Shown here: positions 41,385 through 50,882 of the stretch, one piece after another | Position numbering within the stretch: position 1 is the stretch's first letter | Layout of the letters: every line of letters begins with the position of its first letter | From: Porticoccus sp965660005 | GTDB taxonomy: Bacteria; Pseudomonadota; Gammaproteobacteria; Pseudomonadales; Porticoccaceae | Direction of reading: 5' to 3' | NCBI RefSeq assembly: GCF_965660005.1 | Contig: NZ_CBFHYF010000008.1 | Coordinates: 1 to 62,360, forward strand | Length of the DNA: 62,360 nt | The notes under the pieces: model-generated | What the model was told of the DNA's origin: nothing | The model's input: the letters and a program-made list of their open reading frames with translations, nothing else | Database searches by the model: none | Program-made: the position numbers and the translations under genes

Positions 41385-41406
41385 AAAACGCCCGCATCGG
41401 CGGGCG
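41385..41406 (-). terminator. Rho-independent terminator after ychF
   Basis: CGCCCGC (41389-41395) pairs with GCGGGCG (41400-41406) around ATCG. On the minus strand four T follow the stem (41388-41385). It lies 57 bases past the ychF stop and ahead of the sugar dehydrogenase gene. Confidence 0.8.
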
Positions 41407-41462
41407 CAGCAGTTTTTGGCTGGCGGGGAAAGGTGTGAATAAATCTTCCGGCTGTAGAGCGC

Positions 41463-42554
41463 TCAGACGTTAAAGCGAAAATGGATGACATCGCCATCTC
41501 GGACAATGTATTCCTTGCCTTCGAGGCGCCATTTGCCGGCATCCTTGGCGCCCTGCTCACCATTGCCGATGACAAAGTCTTCATAGGCAATGACTTCGGC
41601 CCGGATAAAACCTTTCTCAAACTCGGTATGGATTTTGCCCGCTGCCTGTGGCGCCGTGGCGCCCACGGGAATCGTCCAGGCGCGCACTTCCTTTACTCCG
41701 GCGGTGAAGTAGGTTTGCAGTCCCAGTAGTGAATAGCCGGCGCGAATCACCCGGTTCAGGCCGGGTTCTTCCATACCCATCTCCTGCAGGAAGTCGAGTT
41801 TTTCGTCGTCGCCCAGTTCCGCTATTTCTGATTCCAGTTTATTGCAGATAGGGACGACGATCGCATGTTCTGCGGCGGCTATTGCATTGACTTGATCGAG
41901 ATAGGGGTTGTTTTCAAACCCGGTTTCATCGACGTTGGCAATATACATGGTGGGTTTCAGCGTCAGCAGGTTCAGCGAGCGTATTGTTTTCAGCTCCTCG
42001 TTGGTGAGGGCCAGTGAGCGCAATGGTTTTGCCTCATTGAGATGGGGCTGTGCTTTTTCCAGCACCACTTTTATCGCCATGGCTTCCTTATCCTGACCCT
42101 TGGCCGCCTTGGCCACGCGCAGTAAGGCTTTTTCCACCGTATCCAGATCGGCGAGTGCTAACTCGGTATTGATGATTTCAATATCCGATACCGGATTGAT
42201 TTTGCCCTCGACATGCACCACGTTGTCGTCGTCAAAACAGCGCACCACATGGGCAATGGCATCGGTTTCGCGAATATTGGCGAGAAATTTATTGCCCAGC
42301 CCTTCGCCCTTGGAGGCCCCGGCAACCAGTCCGGCGATATCGACAAACTCCATGGTGGCGGGAACGATACGCTCCGGCTTGACGATGGCGGCGAGTTTGT
42401 CCTGACGGGGATCCGGTATGGGCACGATCCCGGTGTTTGGCTCAATCGTGCAGAAAGGAAAGTTTGCCGCGTCAATCCCCGCCTGGGTCAATGCATTGAA
42501 GAGAGTGGATTTGCCCACATTCGGTAGACCGACGATACCGCAGTTAAAACCCAT
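41463..42554 (-). CDS. ychF: Redox-regulated ribosome-binding ATPase YchF
   Basis: YchF is a GTPase-superfamily protein that prefers ATP and binds ribosomes. The 363-residue product has Walker A GLPNVGKSTLFNAL, switch segment FCTIEPNTGIVPIPD, FVDIAGLVAGASKGEGLG, and a C-terminal TGS domain (TIPVGATAPQAAGKIHTEFEKGF in part). The ATPase-type NxxE replacement of NKxD is suggested by VANVDE. It is co-oriented behind pth, the usual pth-ychF pair. Confidence 0.96.
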   Translation of the reverse strand: MGFNCGIVGLPNVGKSTLFNALTQAGIDAANFPFCTIEPNTGIVPIPDPRQDKLAAIVKPERIVPATMEFVDIAGLVAGASKGEGLGNKFLANIRETDAIAHVVRCFDDDNVVHVEGKINPVSDIEIINTELALADLDTVEKALLRVAKAAKGQDKEAMAIKVVLEKAQPHLNEAKPLRSLALTNEELKTIRSLNLLTLKPTMYIANVDETGFENNPYLDQVNAIAAAEHAIVVPICNKLESEIAELGDDEKLDFLQEMGMEEPGLNRVIRAGYSLLGLQTYFTAGVKEVRAWTIPVGATAPQAAGKIHTEFEKGFIRAEVIAYEDFVIGNGEQGAKDAGKWRLEGKEYIVRDGDVIHFRFNV

Positions 42555-42583
42555 GACTATATGACCTCAATACCGTTGTTGGT

Positions 42584-43171
42584 TTAGGGGGTGATTGAGT
42601 GCAGCGCTTTCATGGCGCTGTTCCACTGGCCATTAACAGCGGGCTCTATTGTTTTGATGGCATTCTCGATACTCTGGTCAATCAATTGTTGTTCGGAGCT
42701 CGGTGCTCGCCGCAACACGAAATTGACCACCTCGCTGGCGTGGCCGGGATGGCCGATCCCGATGCGCAGGCGCGCGAAATCACGATTGTTTGCCAGTGCA
42801 AGAATCGTGTCTTTCAGGCCGTTGTGACCGCCATGTCCACCGCCCAGCTTGAACCTGGCGATACCAGGATTGAGATCCAGTTCGTCGTGGGCCACCAGAA
42901 TGGCTTGGGGGCGAATCCGGTGGAACCCGGCAAGGGCTGCAACGGCCTTGCCGCTGCGGTTCATGAACGTGGTAGGAACCAACAGCCAGACCAGGTTGCC
43001 GTTGATCACGGCTTTGCCGGTGAGGCCAAAATATTTATTGTCGGCTTTCAGGCTGACCCCGTAGTGACTGGCGAGCGCCAGAACGAAATCAGCCCCGGCA
43101 TTGTGACGGGTTCGATCATATTGGGGGCCGGGATTACCCAGCCCCACAATAAGTTGAACAGGTGTGTCCAA
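42584..43171 (-). CDS. pth: Peptidyl-tRNA hydrolase
   Basis: Pth cleaves peptidyl-tRNA released from stalled ribosomes. The 195-residue product has LIVGLGNPGPQYDRTRHNAG with the catalytic histidine, TTFMNRSGKAVAAL, HDELDLNPG with the conserved aspartate, and GGGHGGHNGLKD. The start appears to be TTG at 43171 (MDTPVQLIVG), with no strong ribosome binding site. It lies 54 bases behind rplY and 29 bases before ychF. Confidence 0.95.
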   Translation of the reverse strand: MDTPVQLIVGLGNPGPQYDRTRHNAGADFVLALASHYGVSLKADNKYFGLTGKAVINGNLVWLLVPTTFMNRSGKAVAALAGFHRIRPQAILVAHDELDLNPGIARFKLGGGHGGHNGLKDTILALANNRDFARLRIGIGHPGHASEVVNFVLRRAPSSEQQLIDQSIENAIKTIEPAVNGQWNSAMKALHSITP

Positions 43172-43225
43172 TGTCGGGGCCCGCTAACGCGAACAGTAAG
43201 TGCTAAGGGAGCAACTCCCCCGTAC

Positions 43226-43882
43226 TTACTCTTCGTCGCCGTTGCTTTCTTCGGTAGTACCACCTTCTTCATCACCCGCATCTTCCTCAGTAGCGGCTGA
43301 TTTGGGTTTGTTGACGGTGAATACGGGCAAATCATGCTCTTCGCCGTGACTCAAAGCCACGCTCTCAACACCAGCGGGCAGCTTGATATCCGAGATGTGT
43401 AGAATCTGGCCAATTTCAACAGCGGCAACATCCAGTTCAATGAACTCGGGCAGGTCTGCGGGTAAACAGGTAATGTCCAGCTCGGTCATGGTGCGAGAGA
43501 TAATGCCGCCGCCGGGTTTCACGCCCACGCAGGTCTCTTCATTGGTGAAGTGGATCGGCACTTTGGTGTGAAGTTTCTGGGTTTTGCTCACCCGCAGAAA
43601 ATCTGCATGCATGATGGTTGGTTTGGATGGGTGACGCTGTACATCTTTCAGAATCACCTGCTGGGACTCGCCCGCCACATTCAGCGCAATAATGTGCGAG
43701 TAAAACGCTTCGTTATCCAGCGCATGTGCCAGTTCGTTGTGGGCGATACTGATACTTTGTGGTGCTTTTTGACCACCGTAAATGATGGCGGGCACCTGGT
43801 TAGCCAGACGACGCAGGCGGCGGCTCGCACCTTTCCCCATGTCCTCGCGGGCCATAGCATTCAATTGAAAATCATTGGACAT
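43226..43882 (-). CDS. rplY: 50S ribosomal protein L25, long Ctc form
   Basis: L25 binds 5S rRNA. The 218-residue product is the long Ctc-type form: an N-terminal L25 domain (GASRRLRRLANQVPAIIYGG), a C-terminal TL5-like beta domain (residues about 98-190), and an acidic tail rich in E, D and G. A GGAG box precedes the ATG. It sits between prs and pth, the common arrangement. Confidence 0.95.
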   Translation of the reverse strand: MSNDFQLNAMAREDMGKGASRRLRRLANQVPAIIYGGQKAPQSISIAHNELAHALDNEAFYSHIIALNVAGESQQVILKDVQRHPSKPTIMHADFLRVSKTQKLHTKVPIHFTNEETCVGVKPGGGIISRTMTELDITCLPADLPEFIELDVAAVEIGQILHISDIKLPAGVESVALSHGEEHDLPVFTVNKPKSAATEEDAGDEEGGTTEESNGDEE

Positions 43883-43942
43883 TGCCTTGACTCCTGTTGT
43901 AACCCCTGCTGATCCGCGACCAGAATCGAGGCCGGGGGTACC

Positions 43943-43980
43943 AAAAATCCCTTGCGGGAGTTAAAAAGCCCAAATGGGCA
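43943..43980 (-). terminator. Tandem terminators after prs
   Basis: On the minus strand GCCC-ATTT-GGGC followed by TTTTT (43979-43963) is succeeded directly by TCCC-GCAA-GGGA followed by TTTTT (43959-43943). Both stems have only four pairs, and the pair in tandem could compensate. They separate prs from rplY. Confidence 0.65.
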
Positions 43981-43999
43981 GTTGGTTATCCTGTGCCTG

Positions 44000-44941
44000 T
44001 CAGTCGAACATGGCACTGATGGATTCTTCGTTGCTGACCCGGCGCATGGCTTCTGCCAGCATTTGTCCGAGGCTCAGCGACCGGATTTGCGGACAGTTTC
44101 TCGCCGCCTCGGTCAGTGGAATGCTGTTGGTGACCACCAGGGTGTCCAGTGCAGAGCTTTCAATATTGTCGATGGCTTTGCCGGAAAGCACCGGGTGCGT
44201 GCAGTAGGCAACCACTTTTTTCGCGCCGTGTTCCTTGAGTGCATCGGCGGCCTTGCAAAGTGTGCCCGCCGTATCGACGATATCGTCGATCAGCAGGCAG
44301 GTGCGATCTTCGACTTCGCCAATAATGTTCATGACCTGGGCCTGATTGGCTTCCGGGCGGCGCTTGTCAATGATGGCCAGGTCGGTGTTGAGCTGTTTTG
44401 CCATCGCTCTGGCCCGAACGACACCGCCAATATCCGGTGAAACCACCGTCAGGTTTTCGTAGTTCTGTCTCTCTACATCGGTCAGTAGTACGGGCAAGCC
44501 ATAGACATTGTCCACCGCGCAATCAAAAAACCCCTGGATTTGCTCGGCGTGGAGATCCACCGTCATGACGCGGTCAACTCCGGCGTTGGTCAGCATGTCT
44601 GCTACCACCTTGGCGCTGATCGGCACCCGTATCGAACGAACCCGGCGGTCCTGGCGTGCGTAGCCAAAGTAGGGCACAACGGCTGTGATGCGGGTGGCCG
44701 AGGCGCGTCGCAGCGCGTCAATGATGAGTACCAGCTCCATGAGATTTTTATGGGTGGGTGCGCAGGTGGGCTGGACGACGAAGACATCGCGACCGCGCAC
44801 ATTTTCCCTGATCTCGATATTGATTTCGCCATCCGAAAACTGAGACACCAGTGCTTTGCCCGTATTCAAGCCGAGGTGACGGGTAATTTCGTTTGTCAGC
44901 TCCGGGTTGGCATTCCCGGAGAAAACCATCAAGTTAGGCAC
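44000..44941 (-). CDS. prs: Ribose-phosphate pyrophosphokinase
   Basis: Prs makes PRPP for nucleotide, histidine, tryptophan and NAD synthesis. The 313-residue product starts at GTG 44941 with an AGGA box eight bases upstream, giving PNLMVFSGNANPEL. A longer frame would run back through tRNA-Gln and is rejected. Family motifs present are FVVQPTCAPTHKNLMEL, VVPYFGYARQDRR, VDLHAEQIQGFF and the PRPP loop LIDDIVDTAGTLCKAADAL in part. Confidence 0.96.
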   Translation of the reverse strand: MPNLMVFSGNANPELTNEITRHLGLNTGKALVSQFSDGEINIEIRENVRGRDVFVVQPTCAPTHKNLMELVLIIDALRRASATRITAVVPYFGYARQDRRVRSIRVPISAKVVADMLTNAGVDRVMTVDLHAEQIQGFFDCAVDNVYGLPVLLTDVERQNYENLTVVSPDIGGVVRARAMAKQLNTDLAIIDKRRPEANQAQVMNIIGEVEDRTCLLIDDIVDTAGTLCKAADALKEHGAKKVVAYCTHPVLSGKAIDNIESSALDTLVVTNSIPLTEAARNCPQIRSLSLGQMLAEAMRRVSNEESISAMFD

Positions 44942-45000
44942 GGCTTTTTCCTGATCAGTATCGAAATGTCTCCGGGGCCTGAAGGAATCCAGAGAAATAA

Positions 45001-45076
45001 TGGCTGGGGTGGGAGGACTCGAACCTCCGAATGACGGGATCAAAACCCGTTGCCTTAGCCACTTGGCGACACCCCA
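45001..45076 (-). tRNA. tRNA-Gln (TTG)
   Basis: The 76-nt minus-strand sequence forms a cloverleaf. The acceptor stem is TGGGGTG with CACCCCA, and discriminator G and CCA are encoded. The anticodon stem ACGGG/CCCGT encloses loop TTTTGAT with anticodon TTG. The T arm is GGAGG-TTCGAGT-CCTCC. The weak U1-A72 closing pair fits the glutamine identity. It begins only two bases after the ispE stop codon and lies 60 bases before prs, so it is probably cut from an mRNA. Confidence 0.96.
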
Positions 45077-45078
45077 AT

Positions 45079-45921
45079 TTAGTATTTAGACGGTAGCTGC
45101 TGAAGTAACGGGGATTGGTTGACCCCCCTAGCAACAAAGCCCTGCCATTGATGTGGCAGTTGTTCCAGTACTGACTCTGCAGCGGTGCCTGAGTCAAAGC
45201 AGCCGAACAAGCAGGCGCCGGTTCCCGTCAATCGGGCTTCGGTAAATTGAGCCAGCCATAAGCGGGCCGCTTTTACCTGGGGATAGAGCGATTCCACCAC
45301 TGCCTGGCAATCGTTTCTACCACCCCGCTCGAGAAAGGCGCGTATTTTGATCGGATGCGTGTTCCTTGTCAAACCCTGATGGGCGAATATTTTTGCTGTT
45401 GAAACATGGGCATCCGGCACGATAACCAGGTACCAGGCGGGTGGCAATTCGATGGCCGTGAGTTGTTCACCAATGCCCTCGGCCCAGGCGCTTTGGCCAA
45501 AAATAAACAGGGGGATATCCGCACCCAGCTTTCCTCCCATGGTCGTCAGTTGCTGTTTGGATAGGGCCGTCTTCCACAGGGCGTTGAGTCCCATCAGCGT
45601 GGTGGCCGCATTACTGCTGCCACCACCGAGCCCGCCGCCCATTGGCAGTCGCTTCTGCAAACGGATATTGGCTCCCAGTTGACAGCCGGTCTGTGCCTGC
45701 AGGCAGCGTGCTGCCCGGTAAACCAGGTTCTCTGTCGCGGGGATACCGGTTTGATCATCGGTGAGACAAATCCTGCCGCTGTCGTTAAGTTCAAAATCCA
45801 GCAGGTCGCTGTAATCGAGCAGTTGAAAGAGGGTTTGCAGGTTGTGATAACCGTCCTCGCGCCGACCGGTAATATGAAGAAACAGGTTCAATTTGGCCGG
45901 AGCAGGCAGTGATAGTCTCAA
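45079..45921 (-). CDS. ispE: 4-diphosphocytidyl-2-C-methyl-D-erythritol kinase
   Basis: IspE phosphorylates CDP-methylerythritol in the MEP isoprenoid pathway. The 280-residue GHMP kinase begins LRLSLPAPAKLNLFLHITGRREDGYH (in parts: LPAPAKLNLFL, REDGYHN) and has the ATP loop PMGGGLGGGSSNAATTL. The end motif is LTGTGACLFG. The start is TTG at 45921, overlapping the lolB stop as TTGA; longer versions would lie within lolB. This is coupled translation lolB-ispE. Confidence 0.94.
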   Translation of the reverse strand: MRLSLPAPAKLNLFLHITGRREDGYHNLQTLFQLLDYSDLLDFELNDSGRICLTDDQTGIPATENLVYRAARCLQAQTGCQLGANIRLQKRLPMGGGLGGGSSNAATTLMGLNALWKTALSKQQLTTMGGKLGADIPLFIFGQSAWAEGIGEQLTAIELPPAWYLVIVPDAHVSTAKIFAHQGLTRNTHPIKIRAFLERGGRNDCQAVVESLYPQVKAARLWLAQFTEARLTGTGACLFGCFDSGTAAESVLEQLPHQWQGFVARGVNQSPLLQQLPSKY

Positions 45922-46517
45922 GGCGCAGTATCCTCGGGATACCAGCGCTTGATGACGAGGGTAAAGTTGAACTCCCCGCTGTTGCCCTTGATCCGGGTGG
46001 GCAGAACCCACTGGTCAACCTGTTCATAACCGGTAAACGCCAGCTGCCAGCCGGATTGCTGTAGTGCTGCCAGGGTCCCCTCTGCGTTGTGTGTCCGTAG
46101 CGCTGTTGGCTCGTGGGGTGAAGGGATACCACGAACCCAGAATTGTAGCTGGTCCACGGGCCACTGCCAGCCGAAAAGTTGTACCGTCAGTGCTGCCGGG
46201 GATGCGGCCGTCAGCGTGTCCTCGCCGGACTGTTGCAGTTCTGCGTGGTTGTCGTCACCGACGATGCGCGTTGCCCCACTGCCGAAAGGTCCATGCAGTT
46301 GTACATCGAAGGTGGTGCCGGATTGCTGCCAGTTTACCCAGGCGCTGCCACCATCGCGGCTGTCCCGGTAGCCGAGCTTGCCCTCCAGTAACCAGTGGTC
46401 AAGTTGCGGCAGGTGTTGGGTGTGTTCTTGCCAGTTTGCAACTGTGGCCGGTGGCTGTGGGGTTTGCCCGGCACAGCCGCCAAGAAGCATTATTAGCAAT
46501 AGGAGTCGCAGGTGCAT
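45918..46517 (-). CDS. lolB: Outer-membrane lipoprotein LolB
   Basis: LolB receives lipoproteins from LolA and inserts them into the outer membrane. The 199-residue precursor has a lipoprotein signal (LRLLLLIMLLGGC, lipobox LGGC). The mature domain includes WLLEGKLGYRD and LPTRIKGNSGEFNFTLVIKRW. The ATG at 46517 is chosen because it starts the signal peptide; a longer frame runs into the upstream gene. It is eight bases behind the TPR gene and overlaps ispE by four. Confidence 0.93.
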   Translation of the reverse strand: MHLRLLLLIMLLGGCAGQTPQPPATVANWQEHTQHLPQLDHWLLEGKLGYRDSRDGGSAWVNWQQSGTTFDVQLHGPFGSGATRIVGDDNHAELQQSGEDTLTAASPAALTVQLFGWQWPVDQLQFWVRGIPSPHEPTALRTHNAEGTLAALQQSGWQLAFTGYEQVDQWVLPTRIKGNSGEFNFTLVIKRWYPEDTAP

Positions 46518-46525
46518 GATTGACC

Positions 46526-48283
46526 CTAGTCCGCCTTCAGGCGTTCTATGGTTTCCAGGACGATCGTATTGTCCGGATCTTTGTCGAGGATTGTTTGCCA
46601 GACAGTGCGAGCCTCTTCCCGATCGCCAGTGACCCATAGAACCTCTCCCAGATGAGCAGCAATTTCCGGGTCCGGCAATTTTTTCAACGCCTTGCGCAGA
46701 TGAACCAGTGCCTCCTCGTGATTCCCCATCTGGTAGAGAACCCAGCCAAGGCTGTCGGTGGTGGCTGGATCGCCGGGGTTTAGCTCCAGAGCGCGGTTGA
46801 TCAGCTGATAGGCCTCTTCATAGCGATCGGTATTCACGGTCAGTGTGTAGCCGAGCGCATTCAGTGCGGTGGCGTTGTCGGCATCCCTGGCAAGAATGGC
46901 CCGGAGATCCCTTTCCGAGCTGGCAAAGTCACTTTGCTGTTCACTCAACATTGAGCGGTTGTAGAGCAAGGTAATGTTGTCAGGGTGCTCATCGATGGCT
47001 TCATTCATCAGGCTGCGGGCATCATCCAGCATATCCTGGTCGGCAAGCAGTTCAGCCTCTATCTGAAACAGGGGCGCCGAGTGTTGGGGATGGTTCAGTC
47101 GCAATTCATGCAAGTAGAGCCGGGCGCTGTTCAGCTCGTCATACTTTGCGATAAATGCGCTGAGCCGGACTGCCGCCGGGAGAAACTTTGTGCCATTGCG
47201 TACCTGGCCATAATGGAACAGTACCGCATTGATGTCCTCTGCCTCTTCTGCGATTCTCCCCAGCTCGAAATGGGCAGCCGCAGCGGTTCCCGGGTGACGG
47301 GTGAGGTCAGTGAATAAGTGACGTGCTTCCTCGGTCTTGTTCAGGCCGCGGCTTACCATCGCGAGGGTGAATAACAGTTCCGTGTCGCGGGGGTGTTCGT
47401 CAGCCAGCAGGCGCAATTGTGCATGGGCCCCTTCCAGATCGTCTTCTGAAAGCAGTCTGGCGTACTGCAGACGCAGCTTCATTCTGTCGGGCAAGATCTT
47501 CAGGCTGCTGGCGAGAAACGCGATAGCCTCTTTTTTTCGATCCAGCTGGTGGAGCAGTTGCGCTTTGAACATGAGTGCATTCTCTTGTTCTGGAGCCAAC
47601 ACCAGTAGCCGATCAATGGTATTCAATGCCTGTTGCAGATCCTCTTGCTGGCTGAACAGCATGGCGCTGGCGAGCAGCAGTGTTTGGCTGTCAGGAAATT
47701 CCTCGACAAGTGTGGTGTATTCGGCCAGTAACGGTGTTCGTTGTTCGATGCTGAGAGCGCTGGCGGCCACAGCGATGGACATGATTGATTCGTCATCGCC
47801 CTTGCGCAGGGAATAAACTGCATGTGTCATGGCCTCGCTGAGTTGACCGCTACGTGCAAGCGAGAGGGCCGCCAAACTGCGTGCATCCAGATTTTGCGGT
47901 TCAATTTCGCTCCATAACACGGCCATTTCCAATAGTGCCGATCGATCCTCCGCGTAGGCGGCAATGCTGGTCGCCCTGGCGACAACGGCTGGGTCGCGAG
48001 TGACTCTCGCCTGTGTCGTGTATCTGTCCAGCGCAATATCCAGGTGATTGCGCATGCCGGCCAGTTCTCCTACCAGCAAGTCATAAAAGGTCTCCGTGGG
48101 GAATTGTCGGTGTGGTGTGTCAGGTTTTTGCCCGGCGGCAACCTGGGGGTGGGTAGCATCGTCTATGGCCTGCTCTGGCGTTGATGCCTGATGCTCGACT
48201 TTCTCGGATATCTGGTGGGCGCAACCTGTCAATATCTGGCAAGTCAGCAGCAGGGGCAGTAATAGGTGGCCGGGTGTTTTCAT
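46526..48283 (-). CDS. TPR-repeat lipoprotein
   Basis: The 585-residue precursor has a lipoprotein signal with lipobox LTGC near residue 20. At least eight tetratricopeptide-like repeats follow, clearest near the C-terminus (NALGYTLTVNTDRYEEAYQLI, DSLGWVLYQMGNHEEALVHL, AHLGEVLWVTGDREEARTVW in parts). The position between hemA and lolB is shared with pseudomonads. Its partner and function are not known; a scaffold role at the envelope is an inference. An upstream in-frame extension to 48484 is rejected because it buries the signal peptide. Confidence 0.88.
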   Translation of the reverse strand: MKTPGHLLLPLLLTCQILTGCAHQISEKVEHQASTPEQAIDDATHPQVAAGQKPDTPHRQFPTETFYDLLVGELAGMRNHLDIALDRYTTQARVTRDPAVVARATSIAAYAEDRSALLEMAVLWSEIEPQNLDARSLAALSLARSGQLSEAMTHAVYSLRKGDDESIMSIAVAASALSIEQRTPLLAEYTTLVEEFPDSQTLLLASAMLFSQQEDLQQALNTIDRLLVLAPEQENALMFKAQLLHQLDRKKEAIAFLASSLKILPDRMKLRLQYARLLSEDDLEGAHAQLRLLADEHPRDTELLFTLAMVSRGLNKTEEARHLFTDLTRHPGTAAAAHFELGRIAEEAEDINAVLFHYGQVRNGTKFLPAAVRLSAFIAKYDELNSARLYLHELRLNHPQHSAPLFQIEAELLADQDMLDDARSLMNEAIDEHPDNITLLYNRSMLSEQQSDFASSERDLRAILARDADNATALNALGYTLTVNTDRYEEAYQLINRALELNPGDPATTDSLGWVLYQMGNHEEALVHLRKALKKLPDPEIAAHLGEVLWVTGDREEARTVWQTILDKDPDNTIVLETIERLKAD

Positions 48284-48495
48284 AGGGGCTGGCTTCAGCC
48301 TGATACTCTGTAGATTTTGATGAGGGATATACGGGTGTGGTTCAATCCGAGCCGCAACCCGCGATGGTGGCATTGTATCCAATAACTCAGACAATAACGA
48401 AAGGGGAATATTGCAGATCGGGTTAAATTCGATACCGCTTGTCTTTGACTGGCCAGAATCGGACAATTGCCGGTCAACTGCCAAGCACTGCTGTA

Positions 48496-49761
48496 ATGAC
48501 GATTTTTGCCCTCGGGATCAACCACCGTACCGCGTCTCTCGATATCCGGGAGAAAGTGGCCTTTTCCCCTGAGCAGACTGCTGAGGCCATGCAGCAGTTG
48601 TGTGACTCTGCCGATATCGATGAAGTCGCCATTCTCTCGACCTGTAACCGGACAGAAATTTATGGCATTGGTGCCGAGCCCGAGCAGGCCCTGGGCTGGC
48701 TGGCAGATTATCACCGCATTTCTTTGCCGGAACTGTATCCCTGCCATTATCTGTATCGGGACAATGACGCCGTCCGGCATATCATGAAAGTAGCCTGTGG
48801 GCTCGATTCCATGGTGTTGGGCGAGCCCCAGATTCTCGGCCAGATGAAATCCTGTTATGCCGTGGCCAGGGAAGCCGGTAAAGTTTCAGCCCAGCTCAAT
48901 CAGTTATTTCAACAGGCCTTTGCTGTCGCCAAGCGGGTTCGCACAGAAACCGCTATCGGCCAGAATCCCGTCTCCGTTGCCTACGCGGCTGTCAGTCTGT
49001 CGCAGCAAATATTTTCCGATCTTCGTGAGGTGCGGGCGTTGCTGATTGGTGCCGGTGAAACGATAGAGCTGGTGGCCCGGCATCTCAGGGAAAAAGGGGT
49101 GAAGGGTATAATGGTCGCTAACCGAACCCTCAGTCGTGCGCAGGATCTGGCGTGTCAGTTTGGCGCACAGGCCATTTTGCTGTCGGAAATACCCGAATTT
49201 TTGCCCAGAGCCGATATGGTGATTTCCTCCACCGCCAGTCAGTTGCCGATTCTGGGGAAGGGTGCCGTAGAGTCGGCGTTGAAACAGCGCAAGCACAAAC
49301 CCGTCTTCATGGTGGATATCGCAGTGCCGAGGGACATTGAGCCGGAGGTTGCGAAACTTCAGGATGTCTATCTCTATACGGTCGATGATCTGCAGGCGGT
49401 AATCGAGGAGAACATTCGCTCCCGACAGAGTGCTGCCAGCAAGGCAGAGCAGATTATCGAAGAAGGGGTGAGTGCCTGGCAAAGCCAGCTGTGGGGGCTG
49501 GACGTGGTGGAAACCATTCGTGCTTTTCGCAGCGGTGCCGAGCAGGTGCGTGATCAGGAGCTGGATAAAGCTCTCGCGTTGTTGCGTGCAGGGCAGGCTC
49601 CAGAGCAAGTGTTAAAAGCGTTGGCGCGCAATATTACCAACAAATTGATGCATGTCCCCACCACGCGGTTGAAGCAGGCCGGCGAAGCGGGTCGCACAGA
49701 GCAGCTTAGTCTGGCCCATGACCTGTTCGGTCTCAGAAAACCCGACTCTGAACCCAAATAA
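48496..49761 (+). CDS. hemA: Glutamyl-tRNA reductase
   Basis: HemA reduces glutamyl-tRNA to glutamate-1-semialdehyde, the first committed step of C5 haem synthesis. The 421-residue product begins MTIFALGINHRTASLDIREK. The catalytic cysteine is in ILSTCNRTEIYG, and GLDSMVLGEPQILGQ and the NADPH segment GAGETIELVARHL are present. The ATG at 48496 is preferred over an upstream start that adds 19 unmatched residues. It is divergent from the TPR gene and followed by prfA and prmC. Confidence 0.96.
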   Translation: MTIFALGINHRTASLDIREKVAFSPEQTAEAMQQLCDSADIDEVAILSTCNRTEIYGIGAEPEQALGWLADYHRISLPELYPCHYLYRDNDAVRHIMKVACGLDSMVLGEPQILGQMKSCYAVAREAGKVSAQLNQLFQQAFAVAKRVRTETAIGQNPVSVAYAAVSLSQQIFSDLREVRALLIGAGETIELVARHLREKGVKGIMVANRTLSRAQDLACQFGAQAILLSEIPEFLPRADMVISSTASQLPILGKGAVESALKQRKHKPVFMVDIAVPRDIEPEVAKLQDVYLYTVDDLQAVIEENIRSRQSAASKAEQIIEEGVSAWQSQLWGLDVVETIRAFRSGAEQVRDQELDKALALLRAGQAPEQVLKALARNITNKLMHVPTTRLKQAGEAGRTEQLSLAHDLFGLRKPDSEPK

Positions 49762-49796
49762 TACGATCCGTATAACTCTCTACTTAACGAGTATCA

Positions 49797-50879
49797 ATGA
49801 AACAGTCCATTCTGGAAAAACTGCAACACCTGGCGGACCGCTACGAAGAGGTGGGTGCACTATTGAGCGACCCCGAAGTGATTGGCCAGCAAACGCGCTT
49901 CCGTGAATTGTCCCGCGAATATGCCGAGCTGGAGCCAGTGGTAAAAAGCTATCGAGACTATCATCGCGTGCAGGACAATATTGATGAGGCGCGATTATTG
50001 CTCAAGGATGCCGATGCGGATATGCGTGATATGGCTGAAGAGGAGCTTATCGAAAATCAAAGCCGGCTTTCAGGGCTCGAGATTGAGCTGCAGACCCTCT
50101 TGTTGCCGAAAGACCCCAATGATGAGCGCAATGTGTTCCTCGAGATAAGGGCTGGAACAGGGGGTGACGAGGCGGCGATTTTTTCCGGGGACCTGTTTCG
50201 GATGTACAGCAAATATGCGGAAAGCCAACGCTGGAAAGTGGAAATCATCAGTGAAAGCCTCGGTGAACACGGTGGTTATAAAGAAATTATCAGTCGTATC
50301 GTCGGGCAGGGGGCTTATTCCCGGCTGAAATTTGAATCCGGTGCCCACCGCGTGCAACGGGTTCCCGAAACAGAGTCCCAGGGGCGGATTCACACCTCTG
50401 CCTGTACCGTGGCAATCATGGCGGAAGCCGATGAACTGGAAGAGGTCAACATCAATAAAAGTGACCTCCGGGTTGATACGTTCCGTGCATCGGGTGCCGG
50501 CGGTCAACACGTCAATAAAACCGATTCCGCCATCCGCATTACTCACCTGCCCTCCGGGCTGGTAGTTGAGTGTCAGGATGAGCGCTCCCAACACAAGAAT
50601 CGGGCAAGGGCGATGTCATTGTTGGCGGCCCGGCTGAAAAGTGCTCAGGATGAAGTGGCTGCAAAAAATATTGCCGACGAGCGGCGTCTGCTGGTAGGCA
50701 GTGGCGATCGTTCCGAGCGAATCCGTACCTATAACTTTCCCCAGGGGCGGGTCACGGATCACCGCATTAATCTGACGCTCTACAAGTTGGGAGAGGTTCT
50801 CGAAGGCCACCTGGATGAAGTGGTGGAGCCGCTGATTCATGAACACCAGGCGGGGCAATTGGCCGCCCTGTCGGGCTGA
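49797..50879 (+). CDS. prfA: Peptide chain release factor 1
   Basis: RF1 terminates translation at UAG and UAA. The 360-residue product has the GGQ motif in SGAGGQHVNKTDSA (its glutamine is the PrmC target). The stop-recognition region is near residues 185-190 and HRVQRVPETESQGRIHTSA is present in parts. An intact RF1 argues against general amber suppression here, which matters for the amber codon at 62106-62108. Confidence 0.97.
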   Translation: MKQSILEKLQHLADRYEEVGALLSDPEVIGQQTRFRELSREYAELEPVVKSYRDYHRVQDNIDEARLLLKDADADMRDMAEEELIENQSRLSGLEIELQTLLLPKDPNDERNVFLEIRAGTGGDEAAIFSGDLFRMYSKYAESQRWKVEIISESLGEHGGYKEIISRIVGQGAYSRLKFESGAHRVQRVPETESQGRIHTSACTVAIMAEADELEEVNINKSDLRVDTFRASGAGGQHVNKTDSAIRITHLPSGLVVECQDERSQHKNRARAMSLLAARLKSAQDEVAAKNIADERRLLVGSGDRSERIRTYNFPQGRVTDHRINLTLYKLGEVLEGHLDEVVEPLIHEHQAGQLAALSG

Positions 50880-50882
50880 TCT

